Shown piece after piece: positions 11,971-21,865 of a DNA stretch of 64,000 nucleotides. The DNA is taken from positions 20,190,098-20,254,097 of the forward strand of contig CM065297.1 of assembly GCA_032871835.1 (NCBI GenBank), written 5' to 3'. The position numbers and the translations under genes were made by a program. Origin of the DNA: Dipteronia dyeriana. Its lineage: Eukaryota > Streptophyta > Magnoliopsida > Sapindales > Sapindaceae. Position 1 is the stretch's first letter; each line of letters starts with the position of its first letter. A model generated the notes under the pieces. The model did not search any database. It worked only from the letters and a program-made list of their open reading frames with translations, and was not told where the DNA came from.

Positions 11971-12000
11971 AACGGGCTTTCGATTAGGAGACTCTCCGGT
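11971..12000. other. Junction between T2A (+) and T2B (-)
   Basis: Up to about 11970 the sequence follows integrase of a plus-strand element. From about 12010 it follows the antisense gene of a minus-strand element. The intervening 'cgggctttcgattagg' resembles 'cccgctttcgattggg' (minus strand) at the internal deletion point of T2B near 18014-18030. No LTR or target duplication lies here, so this is a rearrangement and not an insertion edge. Confidence 0.6.
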
Positions 12001-12716
12001 CAAAATATCGGGATAGCCAGCGGGATGACTAGAAAGGAGAGGCGAAGGCTCTGGATGTCGAGAATCAGACTTTGCAGGCTCAAATTACCCAGCTCCAGGC
12101 CGAAGTAGAAGCCTCTTTTAACAAGGGGTACTTCTATGCCTCCTATCAGGTTGTTGAGGCCCTTTCTCCCCCATTCGATCTCTCCAGCATCACCGACTGG
12201 AATCGAGAAGAGGTCATGTCTCGGGCTTCGGAGATGTCTCACCCCAAAAATGATAGAGCAGGTCCTTCTGGGGAGGGAGCTGGGAAACTGTTGGAGGTGC
12301 CAGATTTGCCTTCTTTTGTTCAATCTTCCTAGCATCTGGTCCTGGTGAATCCTCAAAGCGATTCCAAACTGAGGAGCAAGAATGAGGCCTTGCTGAAGCC
12401 CGAGACCTCTTCGTAGTGCTCTCAAGAATGGAGTCAACAAAAGGCAGGAACCTGCTTGAGTTAGTTGCCAGCCATCTTGATGCAACCATACCGCCTGAAG
12501 TTATAGCGGTGATCAATAAAATCGTGGAGGAGGATCCTGTGGACCCCGAGGCAGCCTGGGCTGATCCCTAGGAGAAGGTGGCGGAGGCAATAGATACACC
12601 TGATCAGGACGAGCTACGACCGGAGAGGGGAGCAGGGGCGAGGTTCATTCTGTGGAGGAGGAGGCTGGAGGTCCTTAGGAAGATGAAGAAGCTTGAGTTC
12701 TCTCTCATGTAATCTA
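12001..12716 (+). pseudogene. T2B antisense gene, 3' part (truncated)
   Basis: This runs opposite to T2B. 'ENQTLQAQITQLQAEVEASF' followed by 'GYFYASYQVVEALSPPFDLS' and 'SITDWNREEVMSRASEMSHP' is closely similar to the T3 antisense gene on the minus strand near 22840-23052 ('GYFYASFQVSEALPLPFDLS'). The leading segment is a heptad-like coiled coil. A glutamate-rich tail ends about 12714. The 5' part, with the putative gypsy-type-transposon domain seen in T3, is missing beyond the junction near 12000. Stops occur after 12330. Function unknown. Confidence 0.75.
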
Positions 12717-13199
12717 TTTTAAATGCCCGGAAAAGGGGGAGGGCATCCCATCTTCAACTGTGTTTGATTTTATTCTTTTTTTTGTAGCCCGGAATCAGGG
12801 ATTGGGCTCCCTATTTACCGTAACCTAGTTGGGGAATAGGCTCCCCCTTTTAATAATAAAGTTTCAACTTTAGATCTACCTCTCTTTCTGACTTGTATGT
12901 ACTTACTTGATCAACCTCTAGGTCCAGCATTTATAGCGAAATAAACTATCTTAGGGGAACAACAGGATAAGGAAACTGTTTAGCGTCAGGCTTTTTGACT
13001 ACCGAGTTTCGCAGATCAATTTCTTTAGTCGATAGTCCCCTTGTTGGATTGTAGACATGTTATAATGAGTGACCACGTATCAAGGAAAAAATAGTGAACA
13101 ACAATAACTGGCACATTTAGTGCTTAAGTAAATCAAGCCCTCCATCCCTGAGCCCTTTTGGAGGGCTGTATCCCAAGTAGATCATTAAGTAAAGAATTG
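12717..13199. other. T2B 3' spacer between antisense gene and minisatellite
   Basis: No coding block is recognised. It begins with the 3' flank of the antisense gene, including an AATAAA-like 'taataataaagtttcaac' near 12850 that could serve as its polyadenylation signal, and 'cccggaatcagggattgggc' (near 12790), which echoes 'ccaacctctggttccgggc' in T3 (near 22250). Otherwise unremarkable. Confidence 0.6.
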
Positions 13200-14110
13200 T
13201 TTAGCCCTTTCTTAGGCTCGGGATCAGAAGGGCTTTCGCTCTTTCAAGCTCTATTCCTTCTTGGCAGGAGTGGTAGCCCGACCAAGGCATCATGACGGCT
13301 ATCTCTCTATTTCCTAGTCTCGAGATCCGGATGGCAACTATTCTCTTACACTCAGATCCTTCTTGGAGATGGTAGCCCGACCAAGGCATCATGAGGGCTA
13401 TCTAGCTATTTCCTGGTCTCGAGATCTGGATGGCAACTATGCTCTTACACTCAAATCCTTTTGGGGGTGGTAGCCCGACCAAGGCATCAGGAAGACTATC
13501 TAGCTATTTCCTGGTCTTGAGATCTGGATGGCAACTATGCTCCTACACTCAAATCCTTCTTGGGGTTGGTAGCTTGACCAATGCATCAAGAGGGCTATCT
13601 AGCTATTTCCTGGTCTTGAGATCTGGATGACAACTATGCTCTTACACTCAAATCCTTCTTGGGGGTGGTAGCCCAACCAAGGCATCAGGAAGACTATCTA
13701 GCTATTTCCTGGTCTTAAGATCTGGATGGCAACTATGCTCTTACACTCAAATCCTTATTGGGGGTGGCCGCCCGACCAAGACATCAGGAGGGCTATCTAG
13801 CTATTTCTTGGTCTCGAGATCTGGATGGCAACTATGCTCTTACACTCAGATTCTTCTTGGGAGTGGTAGCCCGACCAAGGCATTAGAAGGGCTATCTAGC
13901 TATTTCCTGGTCTCGAGATCTGGATGGCAACTATGCTCTTACACTCAGATCCTTTTTGGGGTGGTAGCCCGACCAAGAGGGCTATCTAGCTATTTTCTAG
14001 TCTCGAGATCTGGATGGCAACTATGCTCTTACACTCAGACCCTTCTTGGCGGGGGGTAGTGCCTGGCCGAGGCATCAAGAGTGGCAGGGGGGGCTTCCCT
14101 GACTTACCCT
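13200..14110 (-). repeat. 99-bp minisatellite in the T2B 3' region
   Basis: About eight direct copies of a unit containing 'gatctggatggcaactatgc', 'cttacactcaaatcctt' and 'gtagcccgaccaaggcatca'. Starts of the 'gagatctgga' block fall near 13323, 13421, 13519, 13618, 13717, 13816, 13915 and 14005, so the period is 98-99 bp with one shorter 90 bp unit. The same unit occurs in T3 (21535-21865) in the equivalent place downstream of integrase. No unique spacers, so not CRISPR-like. Confidence 0.92.
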
Positions 14111-14401
14111 TGGTCTTGAGGCGATAATGTCAAACTTTCCATATAGACCTGAATCATTGTAGGACATAGTTTAAGAATGAGTAAACAAGAAAGCATGCTT
14201 TATTGAAATGGAGGGTGGAGTACATTATTGTCAAAAAATAAAAGAAGCTCGTCGGAGGTCTCCTGCTCTTGAGTCCCTTGTTCAAGAGTAGAATTTCCTT
14301 AGGTGATCTGCATTCCAAGTGTGGTTGATGAGTCAACCATTCGTATCTTCAAGCTTGTACGCCTCATTATGGATCACCATCTTTATTAGGTATGGTCCTT
14401 C
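14111..14401. other. T2B spacer between minisatellite and integrase
   Basis: Non-coding spacer. It shares 'tgattgaaatggagggtggagtacattattg'-like wording (near 14200-14228) with the T3 spacer near 21395-21425 in reverse complement, confirming collinearity. Nothing else identified. Confidence 0.5.
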
Positions 14402-15500
14402 TTAGTTTGGCCCTAGGACCCCGTTCGACCTCTTCCTGGTGTTCAACATCACTTTCCTGAGGACTAGATCCCTTTCTTTGAAGCTTCGGGCTTTAACCCT
14501 CCTGTTGAAGAACCTGGCAATCCTACTTTGGTAGATCGCTACCTTCTCAGCTATTTGATCTTGCTTCTCCTCTAGGAGGTCCAAGCTAGCTCGGAGCTTG
14601 CTTGCATTGCTCTCCGGTTTGAATCGTTAGACTCTAAGGAGGTCAACTTGTGCTTTATGGGTAGGACTGCTTCAACCCCAAAGGCCAGCTAGTATGGTGT
14701 TTCCCTGGTAGTTGTTCTCCTTGTAGTGTGGTAAGCCCAGAGGACCTCAGGAAGCTCCTCTACCCATCTGCCTTTCTTCTGTTGTAGCTTTTTCTTCAAC
14801 AACTTCTTGATGGTTTTGTTCGTGGATTCCACCAAACCATTGGTCAGAGGGTGGGCTACCAAAGTAAACCAAAGGTCGATTCCCAAACCTTAGTAGAAAT
14901 CTCTGAATCGTTAATTATCGAACTATTTTTCTAGGTCGGTTATGAAGGCAAGAGGGGTTCCGAACTTGCAAACTACATTGGTCTTGATGAACCTTGTTGT
15001 GTTCACTTCTGATATCTGGGAGAGTGGTCCGGCTTTAACCTATCTTATGAAGTAGTCAATCGTTATGATAGCGTGCTCGGCCTGTCCCTGAGCTGTAGGA
15101 AGCGGTCCAATCAAATCGACTCCCCACATAGCAAAGGGGTACGGCGAGCTAAGGGATGATAAGCGCTCTGGAAGGAGGTGACTTAAGTTTACGGCCTTCT
15201 GGCATGCCTCGCAGGTTTGCACCAAATTCTTAGCATCTTGATGGATGGTCGGCCAATAATACCCCATGCGGAGAACCTGATATGCCAAGACCTTTCCACC
15301 AATATGGTTCCCGCATTCCCAGAGTGAACCTCTCTCAAAGCCCACTTGTCATCTTCAGGGTGTAGACATCGGAGCAGGGGAAGGGATTTTCCCCTTCAGT
15401 ATAAATACCCATCCACCATACAATACCAGACCGAGAGCCTTTTAACCCTCCTAGCTTGGTCGGGCTCCCCGGGGGGTTTTCTATCCTGCAGATACTCTAC
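14402..15500 (-). pseudogene. pol: T2B integrase
   Basis: Minus-strand pieces give the zinc module ('FERGSLWECGNHIGGKV', 'LVQTCEACQKAVNLSHL'), core start 'FAMWGVDLIGPLPTAQGQAE', 'LWFTLVAHPLTNGLVEST' with the catalytic-Glu region better preserved than in T2A, 'WVEELPEVLWAYHTTRRTTT', and the tail 'RARSFK'-like 'KARSFKERDLVLRKVMLNTR', continuing past the point where T2A is cut. Stops and frameshifts separate the pieces (near 15345, 14886 and 14689). Confidence 0.85.
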
Positions 15501-16060
15501 TATTGGATCCATCCAGCACGACTGTCGGTCCAAGGTATAAGCTTTCTTACCAGTCATAATGCTAGGTAGAGGGATTATTTGAAGAGGGATTCCGTGAGGT
15601 AGGGTCTGGCCACCATATGCAGCTATCTTGGCAAGTACGTTAGCCCGATGATTTAGCTGTCAAGGTATCTGCTCGATTCTGAATCAATTAAATGGGCTTT
15701 TGAGTTGCTGAACCAATTTAAGGTATGCGACCATATTATCCCTCTTTGCCTGATATTCCCTGGAAACTTGGTTGACCACGAGTGAAGAGTCGCTCTTGAT
15801 ATTTAGGTAATCAACCCCAAGTTCTGTGGATGCATTTATTCCAACTAGCAGGGCTTCGTACTCTGCCTTATTGTTTGTGGCTTTAAATTTAAACCGGAAA
15901 CAATGGCAGCACTCTGTTCCTTCCGGGTCAATGAGAACTATGCCCACTCCTCCCTCAGATTGCCCGGATGCATTGTCAGTTTAGAGAGTCCATGACTTGC
16001 AGCCCTCTGGCTAGTTGTCAGACTCTTGAGTCCTCTCAAGGGTTACATCCATTACCATGG
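15500..16060 (-). pseudogene. pol: T2B second RNase H
   Basis: 'MGIVLIDPEGTECCHCFRFK', 'ATNNKAEYEALLVGINASTE', 'NIKSDSSLVVNQVSREYQAK' keep the E and D catalytic blocks (KAEYEAL and KSDSS) that T2A partly lost. The first Asp block is degraded (a stop just before 'TDNASGQSEGG'). A stop near 15684 precedes 'QLNHRANVLAKIAAYGGQ', where the C-terminal Asp is Asn. Confidence 0.82.
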
Positions 16061-16640
16061 GTTGCCTGATTTAAAGGTACTGATAGCTAGGCTACAAAGT
16101 CTGCTAGTACCTGAGCTTTAATCGCGGTTCTAGGGTTATATTTTAAATCAAACTGAGTAAGCTCTAGGGCCTACAGAACACGTCTTCTAGAAACATCCGA
16201 CCTTTGTAAGAATTGACAGAGGGGCTGGTTCGTCACCACCGCTATTGAATGAGCATGGAAGTAAGGACGAAGTTTCCTTACCGAGGTCACCAAGGCGTAA
16301 GCGAGCTTCTCCAATAGAGTGTAATTCTTCTCGGGCTTGGTTAGAGCGTGGCTCACATAGTAGATAGGTCGCTGGATCCTATCCCCGTATTCCTTGACCA
16401 ATGCCCCGCTCACGACGGTTTCTGAAATGGCCAAGTATATTTGGAGCTCTTCTCCAGGATTTGGCTTGACCAGTAGTAGAGGGCTTGTTAGGTATCTTTT
16501 CAAAGCTTGAAAAGCTTGTTCGCTTTCCTAATCCCACTTCATGTTTCTTCCCTGCTTGATAGCTTTGAAGAATGGTAGGCATTTATCGGTGGAACGAGAG
16601 ATGAACCTATTGAGTGTTGCTACCTGTCTGGTCAAGGCTT
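16060..16640 (-). pseudogene. pol: T2B RT connection and first RNase H
   Basis: 'IYLAISETVVSGALVKEYGD', 'PIYYVSHALTKPEKNYTLLE' and 'SIAVVTNQPLCQFLQRSDVS' match T2A residue for residue over about 110 codons (16171-16503), ending at a stop after 'RRRVL'. A frameshift separates the connection (16379-16582). Same role as the T2A domain; broken. Confidence 0.83.
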
Positions 16641-17440
16641 AAACCTGTTTAAGAGATGTGGGGATTCTAGATCCAGGAAAGCCATGATTTTTTTCGGGTT
16701 AGCCTCTTTGCCTCTCTCATGGACCATGAAGCCTAGAAACTTCCCCGAAGTTACCCCGAAGGCATATTTGGAAGGGTTCAACCTCATCTGGTTTTCCCTT
16801 AGGATCATGAAGGTCCTACGAAGGTCGTCCAAGTGGCCTTCCGAGGTTGAAGATTTAGTGATCATGTCATTGATGTACACCTCCATCTACCTTTCAATTT
16901 CAGGGTTAAACAACCGGTTGACTAACCGCTGGTTAGTAACTCCAGTGTTTTTGAGCCCGAAGGGCATCACCTTGTAGCAGTACATGCCTTGTGCAGTGAT
17001 GAAGCTGGTCTTTTCTTGGTCGGTGGGATGCGTCATAATCTGATTGTAGCCTGAGATCACATCCATGAAGCTCAGGAGCTTGTTCCTAGAGGTGGAATCG
17101 ACCAGCTAGTCAATTTTTGGCAGAGGGAAACTGTCATTCGGGCATGCTCGGTTGAGATCGGTATAGTCTACACACATGTGCCACTTTCCATTTGCCTTCG
17201 TGACCATGACCACGTTGGAGATCCATTCGGGGTAACGGGCTTCTCGAATGAAGCCTGCCTGGGTTAGTTTATCCACCTCTTTCTGAACCGCCACATTTCT
17301 TTCTATGTTGAAGTGGCACCTTTTCTGTTTTATGGGCTTGAAGGTCGGATCCTCCACCAGTAGATGTGCAGCTAGTGCCATCGGGATACCTGGCATCTCA
17401 ACATGACTCCAAGCAAAACTGTCGTTGAACTCTGTGAGGA
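16632..17440 (-). pseudogene. pol: T2B reverse transcriptase
   Basis: A long open stretch covers linker to palm: 'FNDSFAWSHVEMPGIPMALA', 'YPEWISNVVMVTKANGKWHM', 'CVDYTDLNRACPNDSFPLPK'. After a stop near 17106 it continues 'FMDVISGYNQIM', 'MPFGLKNTGVTNQRLV', and the catalytic box 'VYINDMITKSS' where the first Asp is Asn. 'NPSKYAFGVTSGKFLGFMVH' follows. It is slightly better preserved than T2A over the thumb but lacks a catalytic residue. Confidence 0.86.
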
Positions 17441-18013
17441 GCCTAATCAATCCCTCTTTCATTCCTGGCTCAAGGGTAGCTCCGATCTTGACGACCTTCG
17501 ACAGATCGGTTATTCGGACAAGAATTTCTTCTGACTTATCCACTAGATGGCCGCTGGCCCATTCCTTTCTCTGTTCTTCCATGTTGGGCACCACGAGGCG
17601 TTCTTTGGGGCAATCGTTGGGACCCGTATCTTTCAGGTTTAGTGCATGAGTTATCCTACCTTGGATCATCGTCACCTGGGCGAGTTGTTTAGCTAGAGCT
17701 GTTGGGTTGGCTGACACTGCGTAGCATTTCCTAGCTTCTTGCTGATCACCCTGAACTTCCCCCACATTGTCTCCGACCGGGAACTTCAGGACATTGTGGT
17801 AAATAGAAAGGACACCTTTCGGGGATGATAGAAATAGCCTCCCAAATATTGCATTGTAGGCCGATGGGTTATCCACAACCATGAAGTCGGTCATGATGTT
17901 TTGCTGGAGAAGTACGGCTCCAATGATCACTGGTAGGATTTTTGATCCTACGGGTGTGATGGAGTCGCCAGATGGAGTAGTGCAGCTATTGTAGCACCAC
18001 TGCTTCAAGTTTA
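17440..18013 (-). pseudogene. pol: T2B protease C-terminal part and linker
   Basis: Opens at 'KQWCYNSCTTPSGDSITPVG', matching T2A from about 8400, and continues 'SAYNAIFGRLFLSSPKGVLS' and 'YHNVLKFPVGDNVGEVQGD', then the linker. The catalytic DTG half that precedes this in T2A is absent because of a deletion ending near 18013. The same open frame runs on into RT. Confidence 0.82.
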
Positions 18014-18369
18014 GCCCAATCGAAAGCGGGTTGCCTAGCCTCAGGCCTGCTTGAATCGTTCTGATTGCAGAGACCTGCTTGTTGGATAGTGATACCCTCA
18101 GCGAGCAGTAGAAGGCAGACGTTTTCTACAAAGGCCACTGCTTGTTAATCGACCTGACATCCCATGGTGGGATCCAGAGCCCGCATAGTAGCTGGCTGGG
18201 TGGGAACCTGCTATGGAGCCTGAATTTTCTCCTTTTCCCTAAAGCCTTTCATGTTGATGTAGTAGAAGGTGGTCCCGAGGTGCCTTACTGCCCTTGTGAG
18301 GAGTGGAGCCTCATGATTACTATGAAATAACGAACTTTTTGAATGTAAAAAGATGGTGGTGTGAGAGGT
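18014..18369 (-). pseudogene. gag: T2B gag N-terminal remnant
   Basis: The minus strand matches the first 300 or so bases of T2A gag leader ('ctgcaatcagaacgattcaa' against 6531-6550), including the start region near 18360. It is then joined directly to the middle of protease. About 1.8 kb (most of gag and the protease active site) is therefore missing. T2B could not have produced its own particles. Confidence 0.7.
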
Positions 18370-18387
18370 TTCCCACAGACGTCTAGA
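18370..18387 (-). other. T2B primer-binding site
   Basis: The minus strand reads 'ctagacgtctgtgggaaa' right after the LTR end, paralleling the T2A site at 6210. Confidence 0.6.
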
Positions 18388-18390
18388 TAG

Positions 18391-19528
18391 TGTTGACGGG
18401 AAATTTGCTCGGGATGAGAAATTCCTGTTAACAAACTTGAGACCACTACCACGAAAGTGGTGGCCGGGGTCGGTACCGTTGGTTCTCGACCTGGTAAGAG
18501 ATAAACGAGAGACTGGATCGTTATAATAGTAAATGAGAGCTTTTATTATTGATAGATTGCTTCAAAATACAAATCACTCTCTCGTGTGCTCACAGTCTCT
18601 CTAAGATGTAGGGTGATGGCAACTCCGTGCCGGTCAAATAGTGGAAACGAAGATGACCGTGTTCTGAATACATAATTTAGGCATTCCCCTCTTCTTCTCT
18701 TTCTCTCTTCTCTCTGTTGCTATCTAACTTTTTATGTGTATGTATCAGTCTGTGTAGGTTGTTCTCTATTTTTCGTCCTCCTTCCACCATGCTTGGCTTC
18801 ACATATTTATATAGTCGGAGTAGGTTTTTAATTCGCAAATACTTTACTGTGATCACATGAATCCGTTCCCTCCTTATCGGGAAGGATTAATCATTTGAAT
18901 TTGAATTGTTACGGGATTTGATGATATCGTTGACAGATATAAGTTTGTTTCCCTTTTTGAATCAAACTTTTGACATGCATGTAAATATTACGTGGAGATG
19001 ATCTTGTGTGCACTCGTGTCATAAATTTTCATGGAGGTCACCCTGCCAGCAGCCTGTTGCCCCGTAGAGCGAGGTAGATCCCTGCTCTGACTCTGTTCTT
19101 AGAAGCTTAAGATGGATTTTCCCTGACCCTTGGGGGCTTGAGGTGCTCTTGTAGACATTCCTAGGAGGTAGCTGGGGTAGTGTAGATTTAGGTGTGATTC
19201 TTCCTTTATGTCCAGCAAGGACAGCGGGCTTCTGAAGAGGTTGGCGGGCTTCTCTCGAATGTCTTTTGAGCTTGGAGACTTCCCCTGGCATTGTGGAGAT
19301 CGACCTCAAAGCCGAGGTTCCCCAATAGATGGCCTAGAGAAACCCGGGTTCCAATACTCTTGTAGAGGGCTCATCCTGGTCGCGCCTGGCTTGTTTTATG
19401 GTAGTCTTGAAGCCGAGCAGGCCTTCCCTGCTTCGGTGGGGTGGCTTTACGACTTTTTCGGGCTTCATGATTGTCGATTATGGGTGGAAAATTTCTCTTT
19501 GACCCCTGACCAAATTTCACTATTAACA
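18391..19528 (-). repeat. T2B 5' LTR
   Basis: On the minus strand it starts 'tgttaatagtgaaatttgg' (outer end 19528) and ends '...ccgtcaaca' at 18391; length 1138. TATA-like 'actatataaatatgtgaag' (minus strand, near 18800-18820). The outer end abuts the right arm of the Tourist-like element, mirroring T2A at 5124. Confidence 0.88.
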
Positions 19529-19627
19529 ATATTATAATAATATTATATATATATATATTATATTATATTATATACATATATTAACACATAATATATAATA
19601 TATATATATTAAAAAAAATGATTTATT

Positions 19628-19664
<37 letters not shown>

Positions 19665-20000
19665 AATATATATGTAATATAAATATAATATATAATATAT
19701 TCTATATTATACTTTATTGTTATATATAATAATAATATTTTAATATATATATATATTATTAATACTTATAAATATATTAATATGTATTATTAATATATAT
19801 ATATATATAATATAATATATGTAATAAATATATATGTAATATATATTATTATAATATATATATAAATCATATATATTATGTGTTGTAATATATATATACA
19901 TATATCCTATATAATATATATATATATATATATAATATAATATAATATAATATATATAATATTCTATTTATTATTATAATTTATAATTTATTGGATATGA
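19529..20000. repeat. AT-rich low-complexity block (right arm)
   Basis: About 470 bases made almost only of TA, TAA and TATT tracts. It is the inner part of the right arm of the split Tourist-like element and may have expanded after insertion. Nothing coding. Confidence 0.85.
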
Positions 20001-20217
20001 TTGTAATTGTTTGAAAATTTAAAGGGTAAATTGGTCTTTTTGACACTTGTCCCATGTCATGGGACAAGTTGACCTAGGGTCTTGGGTGAGACAAGTTTTT
20101 GTGATTTTTGTCCCAAGTTATCTCGTCTTGTCCCATGCTATGGACACGTCAAACGTGGGACAAGAACAAACTGTCCCACGTTGTCCTGTCATGTACCGCA
20201 TACCAGACGCACCTTTA

Positions 20218-20695
20218 AGGGGCCTTCTTTTTTTGTCTGGAGAGGATAGCGGGCTTCTGTAGAGGTTGGCGGGCTTTTGGTTAGGTTACGAGTTAATCTC
20301 GACCTCGGGAAGCCTTGATTTGGAAGGAGCTCAATTTGTTTGTGTCGAGCATCACCACAAATGCCTCCTGAGCTCTGCGACCTTTCCTTGCTTTCATTGG
20401 GTGGTTCCGAAGCCTACTAGGCCCCAAAAATCGGGGTTCCAAAATAGGTGATCTTGATAAGCCCGGATAACCGCGTATCGGGCTTTACTCGAATTCCAGT
20501 GTCCCGTGAGGGGCTCAACCTGGTCGTGTCGAGCTTCATTCCTGATAGTTCTGAAGCTCGACGACCCTTTCTCGCTTCTGCGGGAAAGCTTTATGGCTCG
20601 CCCAGGGTTCAATGAATGTTAAACTCGGGATTTGATTCGAGCTAGGAGAGTGGAAAATTTCTCTTTGGTCCCTTACCCAAATTTTGCTATTAACA
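20218..20695 (-). repeat. T1 5' LTR, outer part
   Basis: It matches the outer part of the T2B LTR ('gcgggcttctgtagaggttggcgggc'-type block near 20250; 'tggaaaatttctctttgg' near 20651) and ends '...ttgctattaaca' at 20695, the LTR tip. It begins right after the TTA duplication of the Tourist-like element. Together with 4072-4881 it makes an LTR of about 1.29 kb. At 20696 coding sequence of T3 begins, so T1 is inserted in T3 integrase. Confidence 0.8.
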
Positions 20696-21345
20696 ACTAC
20701 CAAGTTCATTAGGACAAAAGTGGTATGCAGGTTTGGTACCCCGCTGGTCATAATCACAGACCTGGAAAAACAGTTTGACAACACGAGGTTTAGAGATTAT
20801 TACAAGAGGTTAGGTATTGACCTTCGGTTTGCATCGGTAGCTCACCCGCAAACCAACTGTTTGGTTAAAGCAACTAACAAAACCATTAAGAAGCTGCAAC
20901 AGAATAAGGGAAAATAGGTTGAATAACACCCTATTCTCTGGCCTTTGAGGTTGAAGGTGTCCTCCCCATAGAACATAAGCTGACCTCATTTCGGGTACAA
21001 CACTTTGAACCAGATAGCAACGAGATTAAGCTCCGAGCTAGTCTAGATCTCTTGGAAGAAAAACAAGAACATGTGGAAAAAATGTAGCAATCTACCAGAG
21101 CAAGATTGTGAGGTATTTTAACAAAAGAGTAAAAACCGGAAGCTTCAAGGAAGGGGATATAGTCCTCAGGAAGGTTACATAGAGTACCAAGGTGAGGTCA
21201 GACGGGGTTCTAGGACCCAACTGGGAAGGGGCTTACTTAGTAAAGGTAGTGGTCAGTAAAGGGGCGTACAAGTTCGAGGACATGAATGGCTGACCCATCG
21301 AGCACACCTGGAATATGGATCACCTAATGAAGTACTACCCATAAA
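20696..21345 (+). pseudogene. pol: T3 integrase, C-terminal part
   Basis: Begins inside the core: 'TKFIRTKVVCRFGTPLVIIT', 'DLEKQFDNTRFRDYYKRLGI', 'DLRFASVAHPQTNCLVKATN', a stop near 20918, a deletion where T2A has 'WVEELLDVIWAYRTT', then 'FEVEGVLPIEHKLTSFRVQH' and 'GSFKEGDIVLRKVT'-like tail with the C-terminal 'GPNWEGAYLVKVVVSKGAYK' block. The N-terminal zinc domain and first Asp lie beyond the T1 insertion, off the left of the window. Catalytic Glu is Lys (LVKATN). Confidence 0.85.
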
Positions 21346-21534
21346 TAGGGGACTCATAAGCAGACTACCTCCACTTAGGTTTTAGTAAAACCCCCTACAA
21401 TAATGTACTCCATTTTTTTATCAATAATGTCTGCTTTCTCCATCTTCGATTACATTCTACATTAATGTCTCTGTATTTAATTAGGTTATACAAGGGTAAG
21501 TTCGACATAGCCATCTGGCTATCCTTGATGCCTC
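21346..21534. other. T3 spacer after integrase
   Basis: Non-coding; resembles 14111-14401 of T2B in reverse complement. Nothing further identified. Confidence 0.5.
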
Positions 21535-21865
21535 GATTAGGCACCACCCCTCTCCAAGAAGGGTCTGAGTGTAAAAGCGTAGTTGTCATCCAGATCTCAA
21601 GACCAGAAAATAGCTAGATAGTCCTCCTGATGCCTTGGTCGGGCTACCACCCCCAAGAAGGATCTGAGTGTAAGAGCATAGTTTCCATCCAGATTTCGAG
21701 AGCAAGAAATAGCTAGATAGCCCTTATGATGCCTTGGTCGGGCTACCACCCCCAAGAATAGTCAGAGTGTAAGAGCATAGTTGCCATCCAGATCTCGAGA
21801 TTAAAATAGTTATCGAGCCTTCTTGATACCTTGATCGGGCTATAACCCCTTAGAGGGACCTGGGC
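21535..21865 (+). repeat. Minisatellite in the T3 3' region (about three units)
   Basis: Units contain 'tgatgccttggtcgggctac', 'gagtgtaagagcatagttgcc' and 'atccagatctcgaga', the reverse complement of the 13200-14110 unit and thus the same orientation relative to the element. About three copies against eight in T2B: array size varies between copies of the family. Confidence 0.9.

Larger units (their letters stand above)
4882..20214. mobile_element. Tourist/PIF-Harbinger-like non-autonomous TIR element, split by Tat elements
   Basis: The left end starts 'gggtgcgtttggcacg' and the right end, reverse-complemented, starts 'aggtgcgtctggtatgcg'. TTA flanks both sides (4879-4881 and 20215-20217), the target duplication typical of PIF/Harbinger and Tourist MITEs. 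The left arm is 4882-5123 and the right arm 19529-20214, so the original element was about 0.93 kb. Both arms contain 'gggaca'-rich subterminal sequence in inverted orientation and then turn AT-rich inward. No coding capacity is seen. It sits inside the T1 LTR, whose two halves flank it. Confidence 0.75.

Noticed and set aside
13200..14110. Regular direct repeats suggestive of a CRISPR array.
   Set aside because: Units are contiguous 99-bp tandem copies without unique spacers, and the surroundings are plant retrotransposons.
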